Positions 16,447 through 25,545 are shown, counted from the first letter of the stretch. The stretch is DNA of 45,186 nt from an uncultured Butyrivibrio sp. (GCA_945928575.1 CAMENP010000019.1:1-45186), one strand, 5' to 3'. Made by a program: numbers and translations. Notes: generated from the letters alone by a model not told the origin.

Positions 16447-17173
16447 AAGTTAATTCCTCCTTGGCAAACTTCTTATAGTGCTCATAATAATAATGAGAAC
16501 GAAGTGTGTAAAGATCCTCAGGTGTAGTAACTTTAATATTATCACGCTCGCCGATAAATATATGGATATTCTCACCGAGTTCGATAAGAAGATCGGCTGA
16601 TGACGTAGGGTTTACGAGCCCTCTCTTGGCTGCTTCCTCATGTGCCCAGAGGATCTTACGCATAGTATATCCCTGCGGAGCCTGTGTAATATACATATTC
16701 TCTCTTGGCATATTGGTATTGCAGTTCATTCCGTCGGTACTTACAAGTACGGAATCGATACTTCTTACAACCGGGACTGCTGTCTCATGCTCTTTGGCAA
16801 GCTCGATACAATCTGAGATAAGCTGCTCTGACATTACCGGCCTTACACCGTCGCAGATAAGAATTATGTCTGTATCGGCTGCATCCTTGGCAACTTCAAC
16901 AACTCCGTTATGGATTGACTCAAATCCGTTAGCTCCTCCCGGAACAATTGCTTTAACTTTTTCAATCTTATATTCTTTGATAAGATCCTTAAGATGATCT
17001 ATTCCCGTTGCTATACAGGATACGACAATATCATCTACAAGCGGATGCTTTGAAAAATTCTCAAGCGTTCTTATAATGATAGGCTTGCCGTCTACCTCGA
17101 TAAACTGTTTAGGTGTGTTTGCTGATTTCATTCTTGTACCGGTTCCTCCGGCAAATAACATTGCGTGTACCAT
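16436..17173 (-). CDS. tarI: TarI/IspD-type cytidylyltransferase, likely CDP-ribitol forming
   Basis: 245 residues from ATG 17173, five bases after AAGGAGG. The Rossmann-like nucleotidyltransferase fold has GGTGTRM (9-15), PKQF (21-24), VPGG, LICDGVRP and TTPEDL near the C-terminus. The family contains IspD (CDP-methylerythritol) and TarI (CDP-ribitol). Its place between LicD and TagF-like genes supports a CDP-alditol for the surface polymer rather than isoprenoid synthesis. The partner reductase TarJ of the usual MDR type is absent; the SDR enzyme of this operon might replace it, which is inference. Confidence 0.85.
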   Translation of the reverse strand: MVHAMLFAGGTGTRMKSANTPKQFIEVDGKPIIIRTLENFSKHPLVDDIVVSCIATGIDHLKDLIKEYKIEKVKAIVPGGANGFESIHNGVVEVAKDAADTDIILICDGVRPVMSEQLISDCIELAKEHETAVPVVRSIDSVLVSTDGMNCNTNMPRENMYITQAPQGYTMRKILWAHEEAAKRGLVNPTSSADLLIELGENIHIFIGERDNIKVTTPEDLYTLRSHYYYEHYKKFAKEELTYDV

Positions 17174-17202
17174 AAAATCCTCCTTCATAAAGTGCACTTT
17201 GT

Positions 17203-18120
17203 TTATATCATATCAGCATATTTACTGATATCGTATTCTATAATTGTATGATGTTCCCTGTCTGCTTCGTCAGGTATCGTCATATAGTTACCGTATAAAT
17301 GTGACAGATATTTGTGGATTTCCTTAGGGAAATAATACTGTCTGTCCTCGTATTGCATAAGTACCGGATCCATAAACCATTTTCTCAAATACTGCTCGCC
17401 GCCGAAATGTCCTCTTCCGGCCGGTATTGCGATAATCTCAGAATTATCATTATGGCAGTTACTCAATGCTTTCTCTGTTGTAAGCAGCCATTTTCTGAGG
17501 CTTCTGAATGAAAACAAAGTTCCGATAGCCTTCTTCTTACGGAGCATACGGCCGAGTCCGGGGTCTGCTTCAATAACAGAACTCATACGCCGGTATTTGT
17601 CCTTAATTCGTACGCATGAGCATATGAACTGCAATCCGTCAGAGGTAATCCTCTGCCACATCCGTCCGGTACGGCTCTTTCTTACATTCTCTATCGGGAA
17701 TACATCTATGAACAATCCGGCATTCTTTCTGTTATTGTCCGCCGGTTCAACAAAACGCGTTCCGTTAAGTCTGATTTTCATAAAATTCAGATCGTAATCC
17801 CGCGACGTATTGATGTTCTGAACCGTATATTTTCCCGGATATGCCTTGTTAATAAGCTCCGGAAGCCTGTCATAATCTTTACGCAGAAGACATATATCTA
17901 TATCATCATCCCACGGAATGAAACCTTTGTGCCTTACCGCACCGATTGCGCACCCTCCGGTTATCACATATCTGAGATTATTATCAGTGCATACATCATG
18001 AATATCATCCATGATAAGTAAAAGCAGTTTCTGGACATCATGTACGTCCTTATCGCTCAGTGTATAATGCACTTTCTCATATTCAGCCCATTTCTTAAGT
18101 GAATGAAAAGTACTTAACAT
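17203..18120 (-). CDS. LicD family phosphotransferase (first listed copy)
   Basis: 305 residues. The LicD core is clear: GCAIGAVRHKGFIPW followed by DDDIDI (residues about 56-76), the metal- and nucleotide-binding DxD-like block, and a later FIDVFPIE block. LicD proteins move phosphocholine or alditol-phosphate from CDP-activated donors onto glycans; fukutin and FKRP belong to the same family. Only a weak ribosome binding site (GGTGG) precedes ATG 18120, and only 4 bp separate it from the second LicD gene, so coupling is likely. The two LicD copies are distinct paralogues, not a recent duplication. Confidence 0.9.
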   Translation of the reverse strand: MLSTFHSLKKWAEYEKVHYTLSDKDVHDVQKLLLLIMDDIHDVCTDNNLRYVITGGCAIGAVRHKGFIPWDDDIDICLLRKDYDRLPELINKAYPGKYTVQNINTSRDYDLNFMKIRLNGTRFVEPADNNRKNAGLFIDVFPIENVRKSRTGRMWQRITSDGLQFICSCVRIKDKYRRMSSVIEADPGLGRMLRKKKAIGTLFSFRSLRKWLLTTEKALSNCHNDNSEIIAIPAGRGHFGGEQYLRKWFMDPVLMQYEDRQYYFPKEIHKYLSHLYGNYMTIPDEADREHHTIIEYDISKYADMI

Positions 18121-18124
18121 AATC

Positions 18125-18949
18125 TTACCACCCGTATATCTTCATGAAATGCACCTGTCTCTTATCTTCAGGCGGCAGTTCCGTATAATTGCCAAAAAGC
18201 GATGTCAGATAATAATCATAACATCCGGGTGCCATTGCCTTACAGTCTTCAAAATCCATTGGCACACCGTTCACATATTCTTCTCTTGGGCAGCTTTCCT
18301 GCGGTCCATAGCCAAAAACTATTCCCGCAACATTCTTCGAACTTTCAAAAGGATACTTTTTCGCAATCTGTTCAATGTACCGGACTGTTCTCTTCCTTCC
18401 CCAGATTGCTCTGGCAAAAGGCTTAAGCACCGGCTTTATAAGAGCTTTCAGCCTGTTGGCTCCGGTTCCTGTCTTCGACTTGACAAATCTGAGCCTCTTA
18501 CGGGCTGCAAGTACCTTACGGTAAATACTGCGTACTTCGTCTTCATCGTCCGGAAGCCCGTCCATCGGGAAAATATCTATCCACAGATAGCGGTCATACG
18601 GATCATCTATATACTTCTTATCAACTCTTGTGTTAAGATCAAATATCTTACACATAGGGTCATTCAGATTACCGAGATCTGATGAATTAAAACTATACCT
18701 CGGCATGAATGGCTGTTTACGGGCAATTTCCTGCAGCTTGTCATAATCCGGTCTCGGCATGAGCAAGTCAATATCATCATCCCACGGAATGAAACCTTTA
18801 TGTCTTACCGCTCCAAGGAGTGTGCCTCCAGCCATATAATATCTTAAACCATACTTTTCGCACAGCTTTACGAAAAGCTTCATCATCTTCAATTCACGTT
18901 CATGAACTTCTTCAAGCGAAAACTGATGTTCATTATGCACATCGCCCAT
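18125..18949 (-). CDS. LicD family phosphotransferase (second listed copy)
   Basis: 274 residues from ATG 18949, eight bases after AGGAG; ATG 18955 would overlap the upstream stop as TAATG but sits only two bases from the site. The core LLGAVRHKGFIPW plus DDDIDLL lies near residues 44-63, with WIDIFPMDGLPDD later. Same family logic as its neighbour: transfer of a phospho-substituent from a CDP donor to the glycan on the cytosolic side. Having two adjacent LicD proteins implies two successive or two different phospho-modifications. Confidence 0.9.
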   Translation of the reverse strand: MGDVHNEHQFSLEEVHERELKMMKLFVKLCEKYGLRYYMAGGTLLGAVRHKGFIPWDDDIDLLMPRPDYDKLQEIARKQPFMPRYSFNSSDLGNLNDPMCKIFDLNTRVDKKYIDDPYDRYLWIDIFPMDGLPDDEDEVRSIYRKVLAARKRLRFVKSKTGTGANRLKALIKPVLKPFARAIWGRKRTVRYIEQIAKKYPFESSKNVAGIVFGYGPQESCPREEYVNGVPMDFEDCKAMAPGCYDYYLTSLFGNYTELPPEDKRQVHFMKIYGW

Positions 18950-18954
18950 ACTCA

Positions 18955-20013
18955 TTACTCCTGTTTCGTAGCAAGCATGCTCTCTATCATTCTCTTATAC
19001 ATATCGATAAGTCCGACCTCCGGCTTCCATCCGAGTGCCTGGAGTTTATCCGAATTAAGATGCATCTTAACATCCGGAGCGTATCCGTATACCAGCGCAT
19101 CCTCAGGTATATCAAGGATTACTTTAATCTTATCGTCGGCAAGTTCCTTTGCTACCATCTCGGCCATACCGCGTATTGTAATGCTTGATGCCGGATTGGC
19201 AACCGTATATGCTTCACCGTTATTACCTCTTATGAGAAGAAGCAGAATGGCTTTGACCACATCTCTTGTATAACAATAATTACCGACTGATTGTCCTGCT
19301 GTATGAAGAACTATATCATTTCCGTTAATCGCACTCTTGGCAAACTGGGCAAATACTCTGTTCTCTTCATAAGGTATACCGGCGCCGAATGTCTGTGCAA
19401 GACGTGCTATCTTTACCGGAACACCGTATTCCCTTGCATATGATGAACATAAACATTCACATATTCTCTTGCCTTCTGAATATGAGCTTCTGACGTTATG
19501 AATATCAATATATCCAAGATCATCCTCTTTCACATATTCAAGTGACGGATCCGTGATTCCAAATGCCTCCATTGATGAGAGATACACAACACCCCTGGCC
19601 TGTACCTTTGCGGCAAAATTCAGTATATTATCCGTTCCGTCAATCGCAGTCTTGATCGTCTCTACCGGATGCTCAACAAAAAACTTGGATGCGGTCGGAC
19701 TTGCCGTGTGAACAATATAGTCAACCTTATCCTTAATGTCTATTGATTCCGTTATATCCTGACTTACGATCGAGAGTTCATCACATTCAAAGCCTTCATA
19801 AGAATGTGCTGCCTTATCTGCATTCCTTACCAGTGCAATTACCCTGATTCCGGCATTATGCCGTCTATTCATATTAAGAAGCGCTTTAACCGTCTGCATT
19901 CCGACAAGTCCTGTCGCTCCCGTTACCATAACTGTAGTATTGTAGAGTTCCTCAAACGGCAGGCTGCTGTCCGCTATATTATCAAGATCCTCCTGTAATA
20001 CTTTATCAATCAT
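18955..20013 (-). CDS. NAD(P)-dependent epimerase/dehydratase (extended SDR)
   Basis: 352 residues; ATG 20013 lies nine bases after AAGGAG. The nucleotide motif GATGLVG (32-38), catalytic Ser in YLSSME (about 146-147) and YSEGK (Tyr178, Lys182) define an active extended SDR. It should epimerise, dehydrate or reduce a nucleotide sugar, or possibly provide the reductase step for alditol phosphate. An N-terminal extension of about 25 residues precedes the Rossmann fold. It sits between glf and the LicD genes, in the same operon. Confidence 0.85.
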   Translation of the reverse strand: MIDKVLQEDLDNIADSSLPFEELYNTTVMVTGATGLVGMQTVKALLNMNRRHNAGIRVIALVRNADKAAHSYEGFECDELSIVSQDITESIDIKDKVDYIVHTASPTASKFFVEHPVETIKTAIDGTDNILNFAAKVQARGVVYLSSMEAFGITDPSLEYVKEDDLGYIDIHNVRSSYSEGKRICECLCSSYAREYGVPVKIARLAQTFGAGIPYEENRVFAQFAKSAINGNDIVLHTAGQSVGNYCYTRDVVKAILLLLIRGNNGEAYTVANPASSITIRGMAEMVAKELADDKIKVILDIPEDALVYGYAPDVKMHLNSDKLQALGWKPEVGLIDMYKRMIESMLATKQE

Positions 20014-20070
20014 AATATATATCTCCTTATATGATACAATTATCTGTAGTTTACCACTTTCGACATCAAA

Positions 20071-21165
20071 TTACAACTCTTTACCCGCACATTCAAGCGC
20101 TGCCGCTATTACTTTGTCCATATCGTAATATTTGTATTGTCCGAGTCTTCCGCCGAAAATAACATTGCTTTCTTTGTCAGCCAATTCGCGGTACTTACGA
20201 TATAACGCATTATTCTCTTCGTTGTTAACCGGATAGTATGGTTCCATACCCTGTTTCCATTCGGAGGAATATTCCCTTGAGATCACTGTTTTAGGCTGTT
20301 TTCCGAATTCAAAATGTTTATGTTCTATGATACGTGTGTACGGTACCTCACGGTCCGTGTAATTAACAACCGCATTGCCCTGATAATTCTCACAGTCAAG
20401 CACTTCCGTCTCAAAACGCACACTCCTGTACTGAAGCGGTCCGTAGCAATATCCGTAATACTCATCTATCATTCCGGTAAATACCGTTCTGGCGGCGATA
20501 TTTTTATTATCCCTGATAAAATCAAAATAATCCGTTCCTGTTCTTACTTCAATACCTTCAAGCATTTTCTCAATTATCGCCGTATATCCGCCGATAGGTA
20601 TTCCCTGATACCTGTCGTTAAAATAATTATTATCATATACGAATCTGAGCGGCAGTCTCTTGATTATAAATGCAGGAAGTTCCTTGCAGTCTCTTCCCCA
20701 CTGTTTTTCCGTGTATCCTTTGATAAGTTTCTCATATACATCGCGTCCGACAAGTGACAATGCCTGTTCTTCAAGATTATGCGGCTCCGTGATTCCAAGA
20801 TCCGCTATCTGTGACGCAATTATTTCTTTGGCCTGTTCCGGCGTTCTTATATTCCACATTCTGCTGAAAGTGTTCATGTTGAATGGCAGGTTATAAAGTT
20901 CATCTTTGTACACCGCCACCGGAGAATTGATGTAATTATTAAACTCGGCAAAACGGTTAATATAATCCCATATCCGCTTATCGCTTGTATGAAAAATATG
21001 TGCACCGTACTTGTGCACATTAATTCCTTCCCTAATTTCGGTATATATATTACCGCCGATATTATTCCGCTTATCTATTACAAGACATGTTCTGCCTTTC
21101 TTATGAGCCTCATACGCGAACACTGCGCCAAAAAGTCCGGCTCCTACTATGAGATAATCGTACAT
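20071..21165 (-). CDS. glf: UDP-galactopyranose mutase
   Basis: 364 residues. ATG 21165 follows AAGGAGG at seven bases; the long upstream open frame is a translation of intergenic repeats and should be dropped. The N-terminus YDYLIVGAGLFG is the FAD Rossmann motif, followed by KRNNIGGNIYTE and YGAHIFHT, highly typical of Glf; YTEKQWG and FGGRLGQYKYYDMD occur later. It converts UDP-Galp to UDP-Galf with reduced FAD, so the polymer of this locus should contain galactofuranose. It is separated from the exporter ATPase by 271 bp of repeats. Confidence 0.95.
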   Translation of the reverse strand: MYDYLIVGAGLFGAVFAYEAHKKGRTCLVIDKRNNIGGNIYTEIREGINVHKYGAHIFHTSDKRIWDYINRFAEFNNYINSPVAVYKDELYNLPFNMNTFSRMWNIRTPEQAKEIIASQIADLGITEPHNLEEQALSLVGRDVYEKLIKGYTEKQWGRDCKELPAFIIKRLPLRFVYDNNYFNDRYQGIPIGGYTAIIEKMLEGIEVRTGTDYFDFIRDNKNIAARTVFTGMIDEYYGYCYGPLQYRSVRFETEVLDCENYQGNAVVNYTDREVPYTRIIEHKHFEFGKQPKTVISREYSSEWKQGMEPYYPVNNEENNALYRKYRELADKESNVIFGGRLGQYKYYDMDKVIAAALECAGKEL

Positions 21166-21436
21166 AAATCCTCCTTGTTGCGAGTCCCTCCTTACCACTT
21201 TGCAATAAGGGTTCCACCACGCCTTCGGCGCGGTCCCCCTTGTTGCGGTTACGGGTGGCCGGCGCATTTTTATGCAGCTTCGCTGTCGGCGCCGGCGTAG
21301 GCGATAAGGCATCCTCCCACTCCGTGGGTCCCTCCTTACCACTATGACGTGTAGCCGGCGCATTTTTTGCAGCTTCGCTGCCCGCGCCGGCGTAGGCGAT
21401 AAGGCATCCTCCCACTCCGTGGGTCCCTCCTTACCA
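21166..21436. other. Intergenic gap with structured repeats inside the operon
   Basis: There is no gene here. The gap holds one full 95-bp unit, most of a second unit that runs into the end of the ABC ATPase gene, and a decayed part of a third (the GTGGTAAGGAGGGA word recurs near 21188-21200). A CGCC-TTC-GGCG mini hairpin lies near 21213-21223. Between exporter and glf these structures may tune the two halves of the operon by RNA processing or partial termination. Confidence 0.7.
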
Positions 21437-21443
21437 CTATGAC
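21258..21443. repeat. 95-bp tandem repeat, two copies, with compound hairpins
   Basis: Copies at about 21258-21348 and 21354-21443 (period 95) are nearly identical. Each begins with a compound hairpin: outer arms GCCGGCGC and GCGCCGGC, inner GCAGC-TTC-GCTGC. It also contains CCCAC-GGA-GTGGG (minus strand sense) and an AAGGAGG word that mimics a ribosome binding site. The last bases of the second copy include the final codons and stop (21437-21439) of the ABC ATPase gene, so the duplication captured the gene's 3' end. Confidence 0.9.
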
Positions 21444-22168
21444 ATAAACTCGTCATAGACCGGCATTACTTCATCTGTCGGTCCTATCATTTTAATATCG
21501 CCTTCATGCAGCCAGATTACACGGTCGCAGAACTTACGGATCGTATCACTGTTATGCGATACAAGGATTACCGTTCTGCTCTCATCCTTGATGAGTTCCT
21601 GCATCTTGGCACCGCTCTTCTTACGGAACTTGGCATCTCCGACGCTCAATACCTCATCGACAAGCATGATCTTCGGCTCAAGAATTGCCGTAATCGAAAA
21701 TGCAAGCTTTGAGAACATTCCGCTTGAATATGTTCTTACAGGCATATCTATAAACTTTCCGATTTCCGCAAAGCTTATGATCTCGTCCATCTTCTCGGTT
21801 ATCTTATCCTTAGGATATCCAAGAAGCATTCCGGAAAGATATATATTCTCTCTTCCGGTCAGCCTGGTCTGGAAACCGACACCGATTGAGAGAAGTGCCA
21901 GAGAATCCGTGTAATTTTCTATCGTTCCTTCATCCGGTGAAAAAATACCGGCGATTGCCCTTAAAGTCGTTGATTTACCGCTTCCGTTCTTACCGACAAG
22001 GCCGACAATTTCACCCTTCTTAACATCGAAAGATATTCCCTTAACAGCCTCAAACACATCCGCCTTATTCTTGCGCAGTTTGAACAGGCTTCTCCTTATG
22101 GACATATTATGGAGACATTTATATCTTATATGAAGATTTCTTACTTCAATTGCATTTTCTTCCTGCAT
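21437..22168 (-). CDS. Polysaccharide/teichoic acid ABC exporter, ATPase (TagH/Wzt-like)
   Basis: 243 residues. Walker A GKNGSGKST (59-67), signature YSSGM (147-151), Walker B IMLVDE (167-172) and a switch His in VSHNSD. The N-terminal region up to about residue 40 with basic RRSLFKLRKNK is typical of the TagH/KpsT/Wzt subgroup. There is no C-terminal carbohydrate-binding domain. It powers export of a lipid-linked glycan across the membrane. The start ATG 22168 directly follows the permease stop TAG (22169-22171), with AAGGTG as ribosome binding site. Confidence 0.93.
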   Translation of the reverse strand: MQEENAIEVRNLHIRYKCLHNMSIRRSLFKLRKNKADVFEAVKGISFDVKKGEIVGLVGKNGSGKSTTLRAIAGIFSPDEGTIENYTDSLALLSIGVGFQTRLTGRENIYLSGMLLGYPKDKITEKMDEIISFAEIGKFIDMPVRTYSSGMFSKLAFSITAILEPKIMLVDEVLSVGDAKFRKKSGAKMQELIKDESRTVILVSHNSDTIRKFCDRVIWLHEGDIKMIGPTDEVMPVYDEFMS

Positions 22169-22948
22169 CTAGATCACCTTAATATAACTATTTTCATATT
22201 TATAGATAAGCTTAATTCCTCCGACCGTCATCAGAAGTCCTACGACAAACCATGCCGCCAATACCTTATATCCAACATTGGACGAGTAGATAAGGCAGTT
22301 ACGCATTGAGGTCATCAGAAAAGCCATCGGGTTACACTTGCCGAGAATCGTTCTGAACGGTTCCGGAACCATGTCAAGCTTGTAGAATACACCTGACATA
22401 TAAAATACAACTCTGAGTACTACATTTATAACATTTCTCAGATCCTCTACAAATACACCGAAATGCGCTATAATTGCACTGAATCCGAATGTCACAAGGA
22501 AAAGCGTGATAAATATCGGTATTACCCAAAGGGCATATATCGTAAGATGCACTTTATAATATATCATAAGTACGATGATAATTCCGAACGACACCGCCAT
22601 CTTAAATGCGAGTACTAACATCTGTGTAAAAATAAGCGCATATTTGGGGATATATACCTTCGTTACTATCGATTTGTTCGATGCGACGATCTTGACGCTC
22701 TGCATGATATTCTTATTAAAAAAGTCCCATAACGTTATACCGATTATAATATAAAGTGTCATGTACTGACCGTTTTTGTTAAAAATAATTGTATAAATAA
22801 ACCAATATACTATTGTAAAAAGTACAGGTTCCAGAACCCACCATAACCATCCCAGATACGAACCGGCCACTTCCGATTTCAGGGATGACTTTGCAGAAAA
22901 TCCTATATATTTATAGAATTTCTTCATATCTTTGATAAACTTAGCCAT
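22169..22948 (-). CDS. Polysaccharide/teichoic acid ABC exporter, permease (TagG/Wzm-like)
   Basis: 259 residues of the ABC-2 membrane type, with six membrane segments, an amphipathic N-terminus (KDMKKFYKYIGFSAKSSL), GWLWWVLEPV and a later PMAFLMTSMRN block typical of TagG/Wzm/KpsM. It forms the channel with the ATPase encoded next. ATG 22948 is 17 bases from the nearest AAAGGAG, an unusually long distance, but no other in-frame start exists in between. It is the first gene of the operon and has a good promoter. Confidence 0.92.
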   Translation of the reverse strand: MAKFIKDMKKFYKYIGFSAKSSLKSEVAGSYLGWLWWVLEPVLFTIVYWFIYTIIFNKNGQYMTLYIIIGITLWDFFNKNIMQSVKIVASNKSIVTKVYIPKYALIFTQMLVLAFKMAVSFGIIIVLMIYYKVHLTIYALWVIPIFITLFLVTFGFSAIIAHFGVFVEDLRNVINVVLRVVFYMSGVFYKLDMVPEPFRTILGKCNPMAFLMTSMRNCLIYSSNVGYKVLAAWFVVGLLMTVGGIKLIYKYENSYIKVI

Positions 22949-22987
22949 ATGCTTTTTTGTGCACGCTCCTTTCTGTCAATCCCGTAC

Positions 22988-23016
22988 AATATAACACTAA
23001 TATTGCGTAAAGTCAA
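22988..23016 (-). promoter_or_regulatory. Promoter of the surface glycopolymer operon
   Basis: On the minus strand TTGACT (23016-23011), 17 bases, TATATT (22993-22988) form a near-consensus sigma-A promoter about 40 bp before the permease start codon. It overlaps the T-rich tail of the glgP terminator. The spacer carries TTTACGCAATA, also found upstream of the gene starting at 8160. Confidence 0.7.
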
Positions 23017-23022
23017 TAAAAC

Positions 23023-23053
23023 TATACCCCGCATGTGTTAAATACGGGGTATA
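23023..23053 (-). terminator. Terminator of the ileS-glgP transcript
   Basis: Perfect 9-bp arms TATACCCCG (23023-23031) and CGGGGTATA (23045-23053), followed on the minus strand by GTTTTATTG. It lies 24 bp after the glgP stop codon. Confidence 0.8.
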
Positions 23054-23076
23054 GAGATACTAAATATTCATATTAA

Positions 23077-25527
23077 TTAAAGTTCAACCTTAACTTTGTC
23101 AAGATGCCAGATATCGCGAACATATTCTTCGATGGTTCTGTCTGATGAGAACTTGCCGCTGCATGCTGTGTTAAGCATAACGGAACGTGCCCATCCTTCG
23201 CTGTCGCGGTATTTTTCTTCAATCTTCTTCTGTGCATCCGCATATGAACGGAAATCCTTAAGAATAAAGTAAACATCCGGCTTAGCATCATAAAGAAGTG
23301 AATTGTAGATATCTCTGAAAAGTTCAGGATCTTCAGGTGAATAAAAACCATTGATGAGCTGCATAAGCACCTGTCTGATTTCCTGATCGTTGTTGAAGAT
23401 ATCCTGAGGATTGTATCCTCCCTCGTTCTGGTATTTGATGACTTCTTCTGCCGTAAGTCCGAAGGTTACCGCATTCTCATCGCCTACTTCCTTAACGATT
23501 TCAACGTTGGCACCATCCATTGTTCCGAGTGTCATCGCACCGTTAAGCATGAACTTCATGTTACCTGTACCTGAAGCCTCTTTGCTGGCTGTTGAAATCT
23601 GCTCGCTGACATCCGCTGCCGCAAAAATAATCTCGGCATTGGATACGCGGTAATTCTCGATGAATACTACTTTAATCTTGCCATCGATGCTCTTATCATT
23701 ATTGATAACATTAGCAACGTTATTGATAAGCTTGATAGTAAGTTTGGCTCTTCTGTATCCTGCTGCAGCTTTGGCACCGAAAATAAATGTTCTCGGATAG
23801 AAATCCATATCCGGATGTGCCTTGATCTGATTATACAGATACATTACATGAAGGATATTAAGAAGCTGTCTCTTATACTCATGAAGTCTCTTAACCTGTA
23901 CGTCAAAGATTGAACGCGGGTCAACATCCACACCGTTATGTTCTTTGATATAAGCTGCAAGTCTCAACTTGTTCTGGTATTTAATCTGCATAAATTCCTG
24001 ACGGCTGAGTTCGTCATCAGCATATACCGCAAGTTTCTTTATCTGTGAAAGATCTGTAATCCATTCATCGCCGATCTTTCTGGTTACCCAGTCTGCAAGA
24101 AGCGGATTTCCGTGAAGAAGGAATCTTCTCTGTGTAATTCCGTTGGTCTTGTTGTTGAATTTCTCAGGCATCATCTCATAGAAATCCTTAAGTTCCTGTT
24201 TCTCAAGAATTTCTGTATGAAGTGCTGCTACACCGTTTACGGAGAAACCTGCAACGATTGCAAGGTTAGCCATCTTAACCTGACCGTCATAGATTATTGC
24301 CATCTTGGCGATTTTGTCCTGATTGCCCGGATATAATTGCTTAACCTGTTCAACAAAACGTCTGTTAATCTCCTCAACGATCTGATAAATTCTCGGAAGA
24401 AGTCTTGAGAAGAGTTCGATAGGCCATTTCTCAAGTGCCTCAGCCATGATTGTATGGTTGGTATATGCACATGCCTTGTTGGTTACTTCCCATGCCTCAT
24501 CCCATGTGAGTTTTTCTTCATCCATGAGGATTCTCATAAGCTCTGCAACCGTAACCGTCGGATGTGTATCGTTAAGCTGGAAGCAGATCTTTTCGTAAAG
24601 CTTTCTTACATCATCATGTGTCTCTTTGTATTTGGCAACTGCTCTCTGAACACTTGCAGATACGAAGAAATACTGCTGTTTAAGTCTTAATTCCTTACCT
24701 GCATAATGGTCATCGCAAGGATAAAGAACTTCGCAGATAGTCTTTGCAAGGTTCTCCTGCTCAACTGCCTTGTGGTAATCACCTTTGTCAAAAGAATCGA
24801 GGTTGAATTTCTGGATAGGCTCAGCATCCCAGATTCTTAAAGTATTTACGACATTATTGCCGTATCCGACAACCGGAAGATCATAAGGCACTGCTCGTAC
24901 ACTCTGGTATCCTTCCTGTACGAAATTATCTCTTCCCTTATCGTCAACATAAGATCTTACATATCCGCCGAACTTAACCTCAACAGCATATTCCGGTCTC
25001 TTGATCTCGAACGGGTTTCCGTCTCTTAACCAGTCATCCGGAATCTCATTCTGATATCCGTTCTCGATCTTCTGTGCGAACATACCATATCTGTATCTGA
25101 TTCCACAGCCGTATGCCGGATATCCGAGTGTTGAAAGCGAATCGAGAAAACATGCTGCGAGACGTCCGAGACCACCGTTTCCGAGTGCGGCATCCGGTTC
25201 CTGGTCCTCTATAACATTAAGGTCAAAACCAAGCTCATCAAGAGCTTCTTTAACTTCCTTGTAGCATGTAAGGTTAATCATGTTGTTGCCGAGCGCACGT
25301 CCCATGAGAAATTCCATTGACATATAATACACTGTTTTGGCATCCTGCTTCTCGAATTCCTTATGCGTTGCAATCCATCTGTCGATTATATAATCCTTAA
25401 CCGTGTACGCAACCGCCTGAAAAACCTGCTGTTTGCTTGCTTCGTCAATTGTCTTTCTGTACATGTTCTTGACATTTGACACTACCTGTTTCTTGAAATC
25501 TTCCTTGTCAAACTCCATTTTTTCCAT
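23077..25527 (-). CDS. glgP: Glycogen/starch phosphorylase
   Basis: 816 residues, full length for GT35 phosphorylases. It releases glucose 1-phosphate from alpha-1,4-glucan, using PLP. Visible blocks are GNGGLGRLAACF near the N-terminus, GYGIRY-like CGIRYRYGMF, QLNDTHPTV, VKRLHEYKRQ and SGTGNMKF with the PLP lysine Lys658. ATG 25527 follows AGGGAG by eight bases. Only 18 bp separate it from the ileS stop codon and no terminator is seen there, so it probably shares the T-box-controlled transcript. Confidence 0.96.
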   Translation of the reverse strand: MEKMEFDKEDFKKQVVSNVKNMYRKTIDEASKQQVFQAVAYTVKDYIIDRWIATHKEFEKQDAKTVYYMSMEFLMGRALGNNMINLTCYKEVKEALDELGFDLNVIEDQEPDAALGNGGLGRLAACFLDSLSTLGYPAYGCGIRYRYGMFAQKIENGYQNEIPDDWLRDGNPFEIKRPEYAVEVKFGGYVRSYVDDKGRDNFVQEGYQSVRAVPYDLPVVGYGNNVVNTLRIWDAEPIQKFNLDSFDKGDYHKAVEQENLAKTICEVLYPCDDHYAGKELRLKQQYFFVSASVQRAVAKYKETHDDVRKLYEKICFQLNDTHPTVTVAELMRILMDEEKLTWDEAWEVTNKACAYTNHTIMAEALEKWPIELFSRLLPRIYQIVEEINRRFVEQVKQLYPGNQDKIAKMAIIYDGQVKMANLAIVAGFSVNGVAALHTEILEKQELKDFYEMMPEKFNNKTNGITQRRFLLHGNPLLADWVTRKIGDEWITDLSQIKKLAVYADDELSRQEFMQIKYQNKLRLAAYIKEHNGVDVDPRSIFDVQVKRLHEYKRQLLNILHVMYLYNQIKAHPDMDFYPRTFIFGAKAAAGYRRAKLTIKLINNVANVINNDKSIDGKIKVVFIENYRVSNAEIIFAAADVSEQISTASKEASGTGNMKFMLNGAMTLGTMDGANVEIVKEVGDENAVTFGLTAEEVIKYQNEGGYNPQDIFNNDQEIRQVLMQLINGFYSPEDPELFRDIYNSLLYDAKPDVYFILKDFRSYADAQKKIEEKYRDSEGWARSVMLNTACSGKFSSDRTIEEYVRDIWHLDKVKVEL

Positions 25528-25545
25528 CCTGATTTCTCCCTTTGT

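Noticed and set aside
21258-21443. Rho-independent terminators between exporter ATPase and glf
   Set aside because: The hairpins are strong but are not followed by T tracts on the minus strand, and they occur as a tandem repeat.
21166-21456. N-terminal extension of UDP-galactopyranose mutase by 97 residues
   Set aside because: It translates the 95-bp repeats; the conserved FAD motif starts right after ATG 21165, which has its own AAGGAGG.
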